This document shows, piece by piece, positions 18,333-27,322 of a stretch of DNA of 64,000 nucleotides. The position numbers and the translations under genes were made by a program. Position 1 is the stretch's first letter. Each line of letters begins with the position of its first letter. The stretch comes from Mucilaginibacter endophyticus (GTDB lineage: Bacteria > Bacteroidota > Bacteroidia > Sphingobacteriales > Sphingobacteriaceae), in the NCBI RefSeq assembly GCF_003351025.1, contig NZ_QPCG01000002.1, positions 620,001 through 684,000 on the forward strand, read 5' to 3'. The notes under the pieces are model-generated. The model did no database searches and had not been told where the DNA came from. It saw nothing but the letters and a program-made list of their open reading frames with translations.

Positions 18333-19516
18333 TGTCGACTTTTTTAAAAATAAGTAACGCGCGCATTATAACGCCCAATGGCATATACCCAAACGGCACT
18401 TTAATAACTGAAAACGGGCGGATCAAGGCCATTGAAAACGGTCCGGTTGATTTTACCTGCGACAATGAAATTGATGCCAAGGGTAACCTTTTATGTCCCG
18501 GTTTTATTGATATCCATGTGCATGGCGGAGGCGGTTTTGATTTTATGGACAACAACGTTAAAGCTTATTTAAAGATAGCCGAAATGCACGCGCGGTTTGG
18601 TACTACCGCCATGACGCCAACCAGCCTGAGTTCCAGCTTTGCTGATTTGGAGAAGACTTTGGAATGCTATGAATCGGCCTCAAAACTTAATCATAACGGA
18701 GCCGAATTTATTGGTTTTCATATTGAAGGCCCCTACGTTTCGATGGAACAAAAAGGAGCGCAAAACCCACTTTATATCAAAGATCCTGATCCTGCGGAAT
18801 ACACCCGGATCATTGAAAGGTTTCCTTTTGTAAAACGCTGGAGTGCCGCCCCCGAACTACCCGGTGCAATGGATTTTGGCAGATACCTGAAAAGCAAAAA
18901 TGTATTAGCCGCCATAGCACATACTGACGCTGTTTTTGAAGATGTAATTGAGGCCTTTGACAACGGTTTCACGCATGTAACGCATTTCTACAGCTGCATG
19001 TCCACCGTATTCCGGAAGGATGCTTACCGCTATGCCGGTTCTGTTGAGGCTACGTACTTTCTGGATAACATGACTGTAGAGATCATTGCCGATGGTGTGC
19101 ACCTTCCCCCTGCCCTGCTTAAATTGGTTTGCAAGCTGAAAGGATATGATAATATTTCACTGATCACAGATGCCATGCGTGCCGCGGGGCTACCTCCTGG
19201 TGAGAGCTATCTCGGCACCCTCGAAGATAATTTTAAAGTTATTGTAGAAGATGATGTAGCTAAACTACCTGATCGCTCGGCGTTTGCGGGCAGCGTGGTA
19301 ACATGTGATAAGTTGATTAAAAACATGGTTCAACTGGCAGATGTGCCATTAGTTGAGGCGATAAAAATGATGACGATAAATCCGGCCAGAGTAATGGGCG
19401 TTGATCAGCAGAAAGGCTCATTAACAGCAGGTAAAGATGCAGACCTGGTACTGATGACCGACGATTTTGACGTTTTGCAAACCATTGTTAAAGGACAAAC
19501 TATTTACAAAGCCTGA
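18332..19516 (+). CDS. nagA: N-acetylglucosamine-6-phosphate deacetylase
   Basis: NagA removes the acetyl group of GlcNAc-6-phosphate, giving glucosamine-6-phosphate, in the cytoplasm. The 394-residue amidohydrolase has the metal-site motif IDIHVHGGGG (about residues 55-64), HIEGPYV with the catalytic-site Glu (about 131), and the ITDAMRAAG motif with the catalytic Asp (about 281). The usual HLFNAMS motif is HFYSCMS here, marking a variant subgroup. The ATG at 18332 shares a base with the permease stop; an ATG at 18311 would overlap more. nagB follows after 22 bp. Confidence 0.9.
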   Translation: MSTFLKISNARIITPNGIYPNGTLITENGRIKAIENGPVDFTCDNEIDAKGNLLCPGFIDIHVHGGGGFDFMDNNVKAYLKIAEMHARFGTTAMTPTSLSSSFADLEKTLECYESASKLNHNGAEFIGFHIEGPYVSMEQKGAQNPLYIKDPDPAEYTRIIERFPFVKRWSAAPELPGAMDFGRYLKSKNVLAAIAHTDAVFEDVIEAFDNGFTHVTHFYSCMSTVFRKDAYRYAGSVEATYFLDNMTVEIIADGVHLPPALLKLVCKLKGYDNISLITDAMRAAGLPPGESYLGTLEDNFKVIVEDDVAKLPDRSAFAGSVVTCDKLIKNMVQLADVPLVEAIKMMTINPARVMGVDQQKGSLTAGKDADLVLMTDDFDVLQTIVKGQTIYKA

Positions 19517-19538
19517 GCAAGGCTTAATTGATAATCAA

Positions 19539-20294
19539 ATGAAAACGACATACGAAAACCTAAACGTTATCATCCTGGCCGACAGGCAAGCGCTCGGCGC
19601 GAAAGCTGCCGCCGATGCCGCAGTAACGATAAATAAATTACTGAGCGAAAAAGAGCATATCAACATCATTTTCGCGGCGGCCCCCTCACAGTCAGCTTTT
19701 TTAGAGAGCCTGAAAAATGATGATTCCGTTGAATGGGAAAGGATTAACGCTTTTCACATGGACGAGTACCTGGGTTTACCTGCAGATGCGCCTCAAAGCT
19801 TTGGGAACTTTTTAAAAGAAGCCATATTTGGTCACGCCAATTTCCGGAGCATAAATTACATAAATGGCAATACAACGGATATAAATACGGAACGTGAACG
19901 TTACGCCCGCCTGCTTAATCAAAACCCGCCTGATATTGTTTTTATGGGAATAGGTGAAAACACCCATCTTGCTTTTAATGAACCATTTCAGGCCGATTTT
20001 ACTGATCCAGAAATTATAAAGATAGTTACGCTCGACAGCGTCTGCAGACAACAACAAGTTAACGATGGTTGTTTTAACCAGCTGGGTGACGTACCGGTAA
20101 AAGCACTAACACTAACCATCCCGATCTTGGTAGCTGCAAAACACATATTTTGCATGGTACCGGGGGTCAATAAAGCCGGGGCGGTAAGAAAAACGCTGAA
20201 CAAGCCTGTTTCTGTCGAGTTCCCATCAACCATCCTGCGCAAACACCATAATGCTATCTTATATCTTGATACACAAAGCGCATCGTTATTATAA
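19539..20294 (+). CDS. nagB: glucosamine-6-phosphate deaminase (NagB family)
   Basis: NagB converts glucosamine-6-phosphate to fructose-6-phosphate and ammonia, feeding the amino sugar into glycolysis. The 251-residue protein keeps HMDEYLGL (residues about 71-78, catalytic Asp), and the motif that is usually GxxDGHIAFNEP appears as GIGENTHLAFNEP: the catalytic His and Glu are kept, but Asp-Gly has become Asn-Thr. The late block VPVKALTLTIPILVAAKHIF is as expected. The allosteric site of the E. coli enzyme is not evident. The Met at 19539 is taken as start because the longer frame runs back into nagA. It probably works with the variant NagA encoded before it. Confidence 0.85.
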   Translation: MKTTYENLNVIILADRQALGAKAAADAAVTINKLLSEKEHINIIFAAAPSQSAFLESLKNDDSVEWERINAFHMDEYLGLPADAPQSFGNFLKEAIFGHANFRSINYINGNTTDINTERERYARLLNQNPPDIVFMGIGENTHLAFNEPFQADFTDPEIIKIVTLDSVCRQQQVNDGCFNQLGDVPVKALTLTIPILVAAKHIFCMVPGVNKAGAVRKTLNKPVSVEFPSTILRKHHNAILYLDTQSASLL

Positions 20295-20333
20295 GCTATT
20301 ATTTCAAAGCTTGTCCTTGATTGTACAACACTC

Positions 20334-20945
20334 ATGATCTCAACAGAAACCGTTATTCCTTTTTCTGCAAAAGGCTGCGATATGGTTACGTTAAGCCTTC
20401 AGCATGCTTTATGGGATACTGCCTTACAGCAGGAGTTGCGGGTTGGCATTGCTCATGATGGCAAAGGCCTATGGCTGGCTTTTGATGTTTTCGATCAATT
20501 TTTACAAGCGAAGAAAAGAAGTTTCAATGATGACGTTCACTTTGATAACTGTGTCGAGTTTTTCTTCCGACTTCCTGGCGACATTAATTATTACAATTTT
20601 GAGTTTAATTGCCTTGGTTCAATAAAAGCTGCTTACGGACCTGACAGGTATCAGCGAGAGTTTTTGCCGATTGACATTCTGCAAAAAATAGAACAAAATC
20701 TTGAGCTTTCTATCAGCAATCAAAATAAAACCGGGTTGATCAATTGGAAAATCAACATTTATATTCCCATTGTGGCATTTCCATTTAGCAACATCTCTTC
20801 GTTTCGAAACACTACCTGTGAAGCTAATTTTACCAAATGCGGCGATATGCTCCCACAACCCCATTATTTTTCATGGGTTTACGTTGATACCCCGAATCCC
20901 GACTTCCATCGCCCTGAATTTTTCGGGCAAATACACTTCTCGTAA
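20334..20945 (+). CDS. carbohydrate-binding family 9-like protein
   Basis: A 203-residue single-domain protein of the CBM9-like group. Typical marks are a DNCVEFFFRLPGDINYYNF stretch (about residues 74-92), FNCLGSIKAAYG, and a closing segment with PNPDFHRPEFFGQIHF. The fold is a beta-sandwich that binds sugars. There is no signal peptide, which is unusual for a sugar-binding module and suggests a cytoplasmic role or a missed export signal. It follows nagB by 39 bp and is probably the last gene of the permease-nagA-nagB operon. Confidence 0.75.
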   Translation: MISTETVIPFSAKGCDMVTLSLQHALWDTALQQELRVGIAHDGKGLWLAFDVFDQFLQAKKRSFNDDVHFDNCVEFFFRLPGDINYYNFEFNCLGSIKAAYGPDRYQREFLPIDILQKIEQNLELSISNQNKTGLINWKINIYIPIVAFPFSNISSFRNTTCEANFTKCGDMLPQPHYFSWVYVDTPNPDFHRPEFFGQIHFS

Positions 20946-21099
20946 ATATCATTAACTGTTCCTTCTGTTTTCCTGCCTGAATGCCGTGATTTTATGGTTT
21001 TTATACACCTAAAAACCTGCTAACCTCTCTTTTTCGAACATTTTTCGCCTTAATCAATAAATAAAATCCCAAAACATTTGGAAAATTATTAAAAACAAA

Positions 21100-21107
21100 T
21101 AAATTTG
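21100..21107 (+). promoter_or_regulatory. -7 promoter box of the susCD operon
   Basis: TAAATTTG matches TAnnTTTG exactly; operator 3 starts 3 bases later. The leader to the SusC ATG is about 115 bases. The rest of the gap from 20946 shows no gene. Confidence 0.6.
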
Positions 21108-21110
21108 TTT

Positions 21111-21126
21111 ACGTGTACGTACACGT
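21111..21126. promoter_or_regulatory. LacI-type operator 3 before susC
   Basis: ACGTGTACGTACACGT is a perfect 16-bp palindrome holding the 14-bp core common to all four sites. It overlaps the predicted transcription start of the susCD operon. Confidence 0.85.
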
Positions 21127-21230
21127 TCATATTGTTATCGTTAACGTAACAATATTTCTTCTGCCAGTTTTTACCATTTTAATCACAGATCAATGAATTA
21201 ACTTTTATTAAAACCCAAACAATTAGAGCT

Positions 21231-24200
21231 ATGATGAAACAACGACCACCAATCAACATGCACTCTTCAACCTTACCCGGGGATACCTGCTCCCGGTGTT
21301 GGGGTAAGATGACATTAAAGCTTATGATGCTTTTCCTATTCGTTATAGGAAGCTTCATGGCCAACGCGCAAAACCGACTGGTTAGCGGCCGGATAATTGA
21401 CAGCCTAACACTACAAGGCGTTAGCGGCGCGACCGTTAAAATTAAAAACACAACCAAAGGAACGGTTGCTAATCCCGATGGCTCCTTTAAAATTGAAGTT
21501 GCTACCGGCGCTATATTGGAGATATCGGCAGTAAACTATCATCCTGTTGAGGTTAAAACAAACCAATCCACGCCAATGCAGATCATGATGACATCCATCA
21601 ACAAAACGCTGGCCGATGTGGTTGTCATAGGCTACGGTACAGCCAAACGATCTGATGTTACAGGTTCCGTGTCTTCGGTACCTAAGGCCCGTTTGTCCGA
21701 AATACCGGCACCAAACGTGTTACAGGCCATGGAAGGTACTGTGGCCGGTGTCAACATCACCACAGGGACAAACGCTCCTGGCGAAAGCCCCAGCATTGTG
21801 GTTCGTGGCGTTAATACGATTACAGGCAGCACGGACCCGCTGATTGTTATTGACGGGACGCCGTTTCAGAGCCTCTCCCTAAATGACATCAACACCAATG
21901 ATATCGCCTCAATAGATATACTAAAAGATGTATCGGCCACTGCCATTTATGGTACCCGAGGCGCTAACGGCGTATTATTGATTACCACTAAGCATGGTAA
22001 AGCTGGTAAAGCGTCTATCTCGTTCAGCAACTACGCGGGTCCGGAATATTTTGCACATAAGGTGAAACCTATGGGTCCGGCGGAGTATGTGCAGAAATAT
22101 GCCGACTACAAACTGGAAGCTGGTGTAGACAATAATTTCCCCGTTCCGAACCAATATGAGCAGGAAAATTATGCTGCCGGGAAAACTACCGACTGGCTAA
22201 AGGAAATTTCACAACAGGGCTTTATTCAGGACCATAACCTGAGCATTACCGGTGGCGGCAAGGATGTAAGATACTTTGTATCGGGCGATTACTTCCGCGA
22301 GAAGGGTTTGCTTAAAGGCTTCCAGAATAAACGCGGGAGCATCCGCTCAAACATTGACGCAACCCTGGCCAGCTTTTTAACTGTTGGCGCTAACCTGTAC
22401 ATGACACTCAATAACTTTGACGGCGGACGCGTAAACCTGCAGCAGGCTATGCAAATGAGTCCTTATGGTAGGTTTAAAGACCCGGATGGCAATTATACAA
22501 TTTTCCCCATGTCGGGCGATCTGGCTTTTCAAAGCCCTATGCTTGGCCTTACAACAACACGGAACGACAGGCGCGAGAACTTCATAACCAACGTTTATGC
22601 TGAAGTAAAACCATTGGCCGGGCTAAAATACCGTGTTAATGCCAGTTACAACTACCTCCCTACCCTGTATCAATATTACCAGGGCCGATTGGCCGGCGAT
22701 ATCACCAATTGCTCGGCAACAGTAAGCAATGGCGAACGCAACAACTGGGTGGTTGAAAACATTTTGACATACGAGAAGAACTGGAATAAACACCATATCG
22801 ATTTTACCGGCTTGTACAGCGCCCAGCAGAACCGTGAGTATTCATCAACCATCAATGCATCAGGCTTTATTAACGATGCGCTGCAGTTTAATGCCTTGCA
22901 GGGCGCTTCTACGTTCTCGGCTTCTTCATCGTACATCAAAACCACCATTGTATCGCAAATGGCAAGGATTAACTATAGTTATGATAGCCGTTACCTGATT
23001 ACAGCCACAGCCCGTCGTGACGGTTACTCGGCATTTGGCAGTAATACTAATAAATATGGTACATTCCCATCTGTTGCAATAGCCTGGAACGTGAGTAATG
23101 AAGCGTTCATGAAAAAGGCTGAATTTATCGATAACCTTAAACTACGTGGCTCATATGGTTTATCAGGCAACCAATCGGCAGTAGTACCTAATTCAACAGT
23201 TACTACATTTTCAACCACCAGCATCCCGTCCGGCGGCAAGCCTACAACAGGTATTGTTGCTGATATATTGGGCAACAGCGACCTGAAATGGGAAAGCACT
23301 TATGGCGCTAATATAGGTATCGATTTCAGCTTGTTTAAAGGTCGCGTTAGTGGTACTATTGAAGGGTACAAAACCACCACTAAAAATCTGGTGCTTTACC
23401 GCCAGCTACCTGCCGCTACCGGCTACCTCAACATTGTATCCAACGTAGGTAAGGTTGGCAATAAAGGTATTGAGGTTACTTTACGTACCCAAAACATCGT
23501 TAGCGGCGATTTTAGGTGGGAAACCAATTTCAACTTCGCGGCCAACAACAACAAGATTCTCGACCTGTATGGCGATAAAAAAGATGATATCGGTAACCGC
23601 CTTTTCATTGGCAAACCCATTTATGTTATTTATGATTACAAGCAGGTTGGCGTATGGAAAGTTGGCGAAGATCCGTCCAAACAAGATCCAGGTGCCATCC
23701 CCGGCGATTTAAAATTTGCCGATCTGGATCATAACGGCGTTATTACATCTGATGGTAAAGACCAGACCATCCTTGGGCAATCAACACCAAAGTGGACGGG
23801 CGGCGTTACCAGCGCGTGGCATTACAAAAACTTTCACCTGAGTGTATTCATCCAAACAGTACAGGGCGTTACCAAATATAACCAGCTGACCAATTTTGTT
23901 GACTATGGTGGCAGGCAAAACGTTGTGAGCGGCCTTGGCTACTGGACACCAACTAACCAAAGCGATGTCCGTCCGTCAATTAACTATGTAAATTACCTTA
24001 ACTACGGCTACCCGCAAAAGGCAAACTTTACGCGTATTAAAGATGCTACTTTTAGTTACACCATGCCTAATTCACTGGCCGATAAGCTAAAGCTCAGCGC
24101 GCTTACTTTATATGTAACCGGTCGTAACCTGGCAACTTTTACTAATTGGTTTGGATGGGACCCAGAAGCTAACTACGCCGCAACCGGCGACACCGGAGGC

Positions 24201-24254
24201 AATTATCCTTTGGTACGGACATTTATTATTGGCGCAAACATCACATTAAAATAA
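21231..24254 (+). CDS. susC: SusC/RagA family TonB-linked outer membrane protein
   Basis: A 1007-residue TonB-dependent outer-membrane importer. The signal peptide is the hydrophobic run LKLMMLFLFVIGSFMANAQN (ending about residue 47) after an unusually long polar N-terminus; the Met at residue 28 may be the true start. A carboxypeptidase-regulatory-like domain (about 50-125) is followed by a plug with VVVIGYGTAKRSDVTGSVSSV, DPLIVIDGTPF and ATAIYGTRGANGVLLITTK (about 130-255). The beta-barrel ends with YVTGRNLATFTNWFGWDPE. It imports oligosaccharides handed over by SusD. The LacI operator upstream and the nag genes beside it suggest GlcNAc-containing glycans. susD starts 4 bp after its stop. 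Confidence 0.93.
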   Translation: MMKQRPPINMHSSTLPGDTCSRCWGKMTLKLMMLFLFVIGSFMANAQNRLVSGRIIDSLTLQGVSGATVKIKNTTKGTVANPDGSFKIEVATGAILEISAVNYHPVEVKTNQSTPMQIMMTSINKTLADVVVIGYGTAKRSDVTGSVSSVPKARLSEIPAPNVLQAMEGTVAGVNITTGTNAPGESPSIVVRGVNTITGSTDPLIVIDGTPFQSLSLNDINTNDIASIDILKDVSATAIYGTRGANGVLLITTKHGKAGKASISFSNYAGPEYFAHKVKPMGPAEYVQKYADYKLEAGVDNNFPVPNQYEQENYAAGKTTDWLKEISQQGFIQDHNLSITGGGKDVRYFVSGDYFREKGLLKGFQNKRGSIRSNIDATLASFLTVGANLYMTLNNFDGGRVNLQQAMQMSPYGRFKDPDGNYTIFPMSGDLAFQSPMLGLTTTRNDRRENFITNVYAEVKPLAGLKYRVNASYNYLPTLYQYYQGRLAGDITNCSATVSNGERNNWVVENILTYEKNWNKHHIDFTGLYSAQQNREYSSTINASGFINDALQFNALQGASTFSASSSYIKTTIVSQMARINYSYDSRYLITATARRDGYSAFGSNTNKYGTFPSVAIAWNVSNEAFMKKAEFIDNLKLRGSYGLSGNQSAVVPNSTVTTFSTTSIPSGGKPTTGIVADILGNSDLKWESTYGANIGIDFSLFKGRVSGTIEGYKTTTKNLVLYRQLPAATGYLNIVSNVGKVGNKGIEVTLRTQNIVSGDFRWETNFNFAANNNKILDLYGDKKDDIGNRLFIGKPIYVIYDYKQVGVWKVGEDPSKQDPGAIPGDLKFADLDHNGVITSDGKDQTILGQSTPKWTGGVTSAWHYKNFHLSVFIQTVQGVTKYNQLTNFVDYGGRQNVVSGLGYWTPTNQSDVRPSINYVNYLNYGYPQKANFTRIKDATFSYTMPNSLADKLKLSALTLYVTGRNLATFTNWFGWDPEANYAATGDTGGNYPLVRTFIIGANITLK

Positions 24255-24258
24255 GCAT

Positions 24259-25890
24259 ATGAAAACATATATCAAACTGCTAACGGTGCTGCTCGCCATA
24301 GGCGCGGTGCTAAACTCCTGTAAAAAGGACTTTTTGAAGGAAACCGTTTACTCTAAATTCACCCCTGCCGCGCTCAAAGATTCCCTTGCCTTTGAAGCTG
24401 GTATAGTAGGTTTACAATACACTTACAACTTGTGGAACAACCAAAACGAAAACCAGAATGGTAACCAGGGCTTTCTGTGTGTATGGCAAATGGGCACCGA
24501 TGTGGCCTATAACAAAGCCATCGATGATCTGGACCCAATGGCCATACCCTACACAAACTATGAAAAACTTACCTCAAGGGATGTATCGATAGATTTTGTT
24601 TGGAGATGGTGCTACCTGCTCATTAACAACGCCAATAATGTGGTAACCAATATTGATCAGCCGGGGTTAACGCTATCAACCGGCTTTAAAAATCGTATTA
24701 AGGGACAGGCCTTATTTTACAGAGGATTAGCCTATAATTACCTGGCCACCTTATTTGGCGGCGTGCCCATTATTACCACGCCGCTTACCGCCCCTAAAAC
24801 TGATTTTGTACGCGCATCACTTGATGACGTAAATAAGCTTATAGTGCAGGACCTTACCTTTTCTAAGCAAAATGCGCCAACAGTTGATCAATTGACAGTA
24901 GCCTCGACACCACACAGCGCAATGGCTTCTCAACTACTGGCTGAGGTTTACCTAAGGATGGGCAAAAATCCTGACGCGGAAACTGAATGTAACGCCGTTA
25001 TCAACAGCGGCTTTTTTAGCCTCATCAAAAACCGTTACGGGGTACACGCCAACCAACCCGGCGACGCTTTTGCCGATATGTTCATTTTTGGTAACCAGCG
25101 CCGCAACCAGGCCAATACCGAAGCCATCTGGGTGCAGGAAACAGAAAACCCGGCATCGGTACCTAACGGTGCAGGCCCGGATATTGATAGCAAGTTTCCG
25201 GGATATCACTTTACCGGTTCACAACACCGCAGGGCCTGGGGTAGCCGCTATTATAACACACCGGGCATGATCATAGGCGATAGTTTAGGCGGTCGTGGTA
25301 TCAGTCGTATGGCATTAACCTATTTTGTGCTTAATCTGTACGATAAAAATGACATGCGCAATTCCCAATACAACCTGCGTCGCAAATATTATTATAATGA
25401 TCCGTCGAGTTCGCTTTACGGCAAACTGGTTACGGGGCCGGGTATTGACACCAACCGAAACATCGTACCCAAAACAAACAAATGGGACCAGTTTGACCCC
25501 AACGATGAGTTTGGCAGCAGCATGATCAAGGATATGATTATTATGCGTCTGGGCGAAACCTATCTGCTTAAAGCCGAAGCACAATTTAAACAGGGCAACA
25601 CAGCAGGTGCCGCCACAAGTATCAACGTGCTGCGTGACCGGGCTCACGCCCCTTTAGTTAATTCAGGACAAATTACAATGGATTTTATATTGGATGAGCG
25701 CGTACGCGAATTGATTGCCGAAGAGAACCGCCGTATGACCTTAATGCGCACCAAAACACTGGTTGACAGGGTTAAAAACCGGGGACAAAAGATCACCAGT
25801 ATATCTGATAAGTATTTGTTGTTGCCGATACCTCAATCAGAAATAGACCTTAATAAGGACGCTCAGTTAACACAAAATCCTGGCTATTAA
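24259..25890 (+). CDS. susD: RagB/SusD family nutrient uptake lipoprotein
   Basis: A 543-residue surface lipoprotein that caps the SusC channel and binds the glycan. The signal peptide ends in LNSC, with the lipidated Cys near residue 21. TPR-like helices typical of SusD are seen (for example QALFYRGLAYNYLATLFGGVPI, about residues 152-173, and a late LGETYLLKAEAQFKQGNT repeat). The C-terminal part has the usual LDERVRELIAEENRRM and LLPIPQSEIDLN phrases. It is paired with susC in one operon. The bound sugar is inferred from the locus. Confidence 0.93.
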   Translation: MKTYIKLLTVLLAIGAVLNSCKKDFLKETVYSKFTPAALKDSLAFEAGIVGLQYTYNLWNNQNENQNGNQGFLCVWQMGTDVAYNKAIDDLDPMAIPYTNYEKLTSRDVSIDFVWRWCYLLINNANNVVTNIDQPGLTLSTGFKNRIKGQALFYRGLAYNYLATLFGGVPIITTPLTAPKTDFVRASLDDVNKLIVQDLTFSKQNAPTVDQLTVASTPHSAMASQLLAEVYLRMGKNPDAETECNAVINSGFFSLIKNRYGVHANQPGDAFADMFIFGNQRRNQANTEAIWVQETENPASVPNGAGPDIDSKFPGYHFTGSQHRRAWGSRYYNTPGMIIGDSLGGRGISRMALTYFVLNLYDKNDMRNSQYNLRRKYYYNDPSSSLYGKLVTGPGIDTNRNIVPKTNKWDQFDPNDEFGSSMIKDMIIMRLGETYLLKAEAQFKQGNTAGAATSINVLRDRAHAPLVNSGQITMDFILDERVRELIAEENRRMTLMRTKTLVDRVKNRGQKITSISDKYLLLPIPQSEIDLNKDAQLTQNPGY

Positions 25891-25892
25891 CA

Positions 25893-26063
25893 GGGTGCAC
25901 CGTTAGGTACTACCTATTTGTAGAATCATGATTAAATTATTTTTTGCGCCGTAGGTGCTACCCTAATAGCGATTTTTAATCGATATAATAAGGGTAGCCT
26001 CTACGAGGCACTAATTTTTATGATTAATTTATCTACAAATAGGTATCCCCTACGGGGAATCAA
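25893..26063. repeat. long imperfect inverted repeat after susD
   Basis: The left arm (from about 25893) and right arm (to about 26063) both read ACCTATTTGTAGA on opposite strands, followed inward by AT-rich sequence, a GCGCCGTAGGTGCTACCCT / GTGCCTCGTAGAGGCTACCC block and a short loop near 25975. The whole folds into one long imperfect hairpin of about 170 bases. Such elements, with CCTACGGGG-like tips, look like dispersed MITE-type repeats. It may also end transcription between susD and the convergent LacI gene. Confidence 0.65.
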
Positions 26064-26072
26064 AACATTATT

Positions 26073-27134
26073 TTAATTTTTATAATAATGGAAGTTTTCT
26101 TTGGTGATGATATCTATCGGCATATAGTTGGTACGCTCGGCGTCACCTAAGCCAAAAAGATGTTTATAAAGCGCCATAATACCGTGGTAGCCTTGCTCTT
26201 TAGGGCGCTGGCTGATAATAAATGAAATGGATTCGTTTTCGAGGCAGCGAATATTCTCTTCAATAAAATCATACCCTATCAATATCAGTTTTTGCGGATG
26301 ATCTGTCAGCACACGCGCCACCACGTTTACCCTGGAATTGGTAACAAACAAAACCCGCGCGTTTGGCGCTGAAGCCAGCGCTTTACTGAGCTGTTTTTTA
26401 ACCGATTGAATATCGGTGTGGTTGATATTAAGTGTAAGTATCGTATTAGCAATGTTATGTTCCTCAAAATACCTGCGGAACCCCTGCTCTTTTCGTAGTA
26501 AATGGTGATCGAGCTCCAGTTCGGTAGAGATGTTCACGATAAATATATCGTCGGTTTCACGTGCCATCATGCTGATGATCTGCGCCGCAAGCCGACCGCT
26601 CTGGAACAGATCGGGACCGATATAGCTTAAGCTCTCCTGCCGGGGGAGATCGGAGTTGATAAAAACAAAGGGAATATTGGCTTCTGTCAGCTTTTTGGTA
26701 AGCATAAGCGACTCTTCGATAAACGATGGCGCAAGTAATACCCCCTGTAAATCAGCAGCCAGTATCTGCTCGCTCGCAGTGATAAAGCTATTTTTTGAAT
26801 CTAAATCATAAAAGAAGTGCGTGACGCTTACTCCAAACTGCTTTAACTCGTCCACAGCTTGTGTGATACCCACCAGCGGATACGACCAGTAATTGGTTTC
26901 GCTGGATGTTTTAGGGATAAGCACACCAATGTTAACCTGGTTACGCCGGGCTAAAAGGCTGGCCATTTTATTGGGCCTGAAATTTAGTTCTTCAATAATG
27001 GCATTAACCTTTTTACGGGTTTCGTCTGATACACCCTTACGGTTATGGATCACCCTGTCAACCGTACCGATAGAGACATTAGCGAGCCGGGCAATTTCCT
27101 TAACACCCGTTGAGTTTGAGTTACTTTCTTTCAT
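26073..27134 (-). CDS. LacI family transcriptional repressor, likely of the GlcNAc regulon
   Basis: A 353-residue repressor. The N-terminal helix-turn-helix (residues about 11-60: VKEIARLANVSIGTVDRVIH, then the hinge ELNFRPNKMASLLARR) binds palindromic DNA. The rest is a periplasmic-binding-protein-like sensor (VNIGVLIPKTS, then FVFINSDL and LILIGYDF). Its gene lies between susD and nagX, and a copy of the 14-bp palindrome lies 85 bp before its start, so it probably represses itself and the other three operators. The inducer is likely GlcNAc or GlcNAc-6-phosphate, by analogy with NagQ-type LacI regulators; that is inference. Confidence 0.88.
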   Translation of the reverse strand: MKESNSNSTGVKEIARLANVSIGTVDRVIHNRKGVSDETRKKVNAIIEELNFRPNKMASLLARRNQVNIGVLIPKTSSETNYWSYPLVGITQAVDELKQFGVSVTHFFYDLDSKNSFITASEQILAADLQGVLLAPSFIEESLMLTKKLTEANIPFVFINSDLPRQESLSYIGPDLFQSGRLAAQIISMMARETDDIFIVNISTELELDHHLLRKEQGFRRYFEEHNIANTILTLNINHTDIQSVKKQLSKALASAPNARVLFVTNSRVNVVARVLTDHPQKLILIGYDFIEENIRCLENESISFIISQRPKEQGYHGIMALYKHLFGLGDAERTNYMPIDIITKENFHYYKN

Positions 27135-27218
27135 GTTCAGGCACCAAATATACAGACGAATTGATTTATTCTGTCTTCTTTTAAAAACACAGGCATTGTT
27201 ATTACAAAACCTTCACAA

Positions 27219-27268
27219 AACTAAAATAAATCTTAACGTGTACGTACACGTTAAGATTTATTTTAGTT
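27219..27268. promoter_or_regulatory. LacI-type operator 4 in a perfect 50-bp palindrome
   Basis: The core CGTGTACGTACACG (27237-27250) lies at the centre of a palindrome that is exact over 25 bp on each side. It stands between the LacI gene (start 27134, minus) and nagX (start 27323, plus) and so can control both. Confidence 0.85.
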
Positions 27269-27322
27269 AAATTGCAGAGTATTTCTTATAGAACATTAAT
27301 TATTTATAAGCCAACCGCATCA

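Noticed and set aside
27219..27268. 50-bp palindrome as a terminator
   Set aside because: It has no T run and its centre equals three other promoter-proximal sites, so it is an operator.
27272..27322. Longer N-terminus of the NagX-like protein
   Set aside because: It starts at TTG directly after the palindrome, and the family signature begins just after the ATG at 27323.
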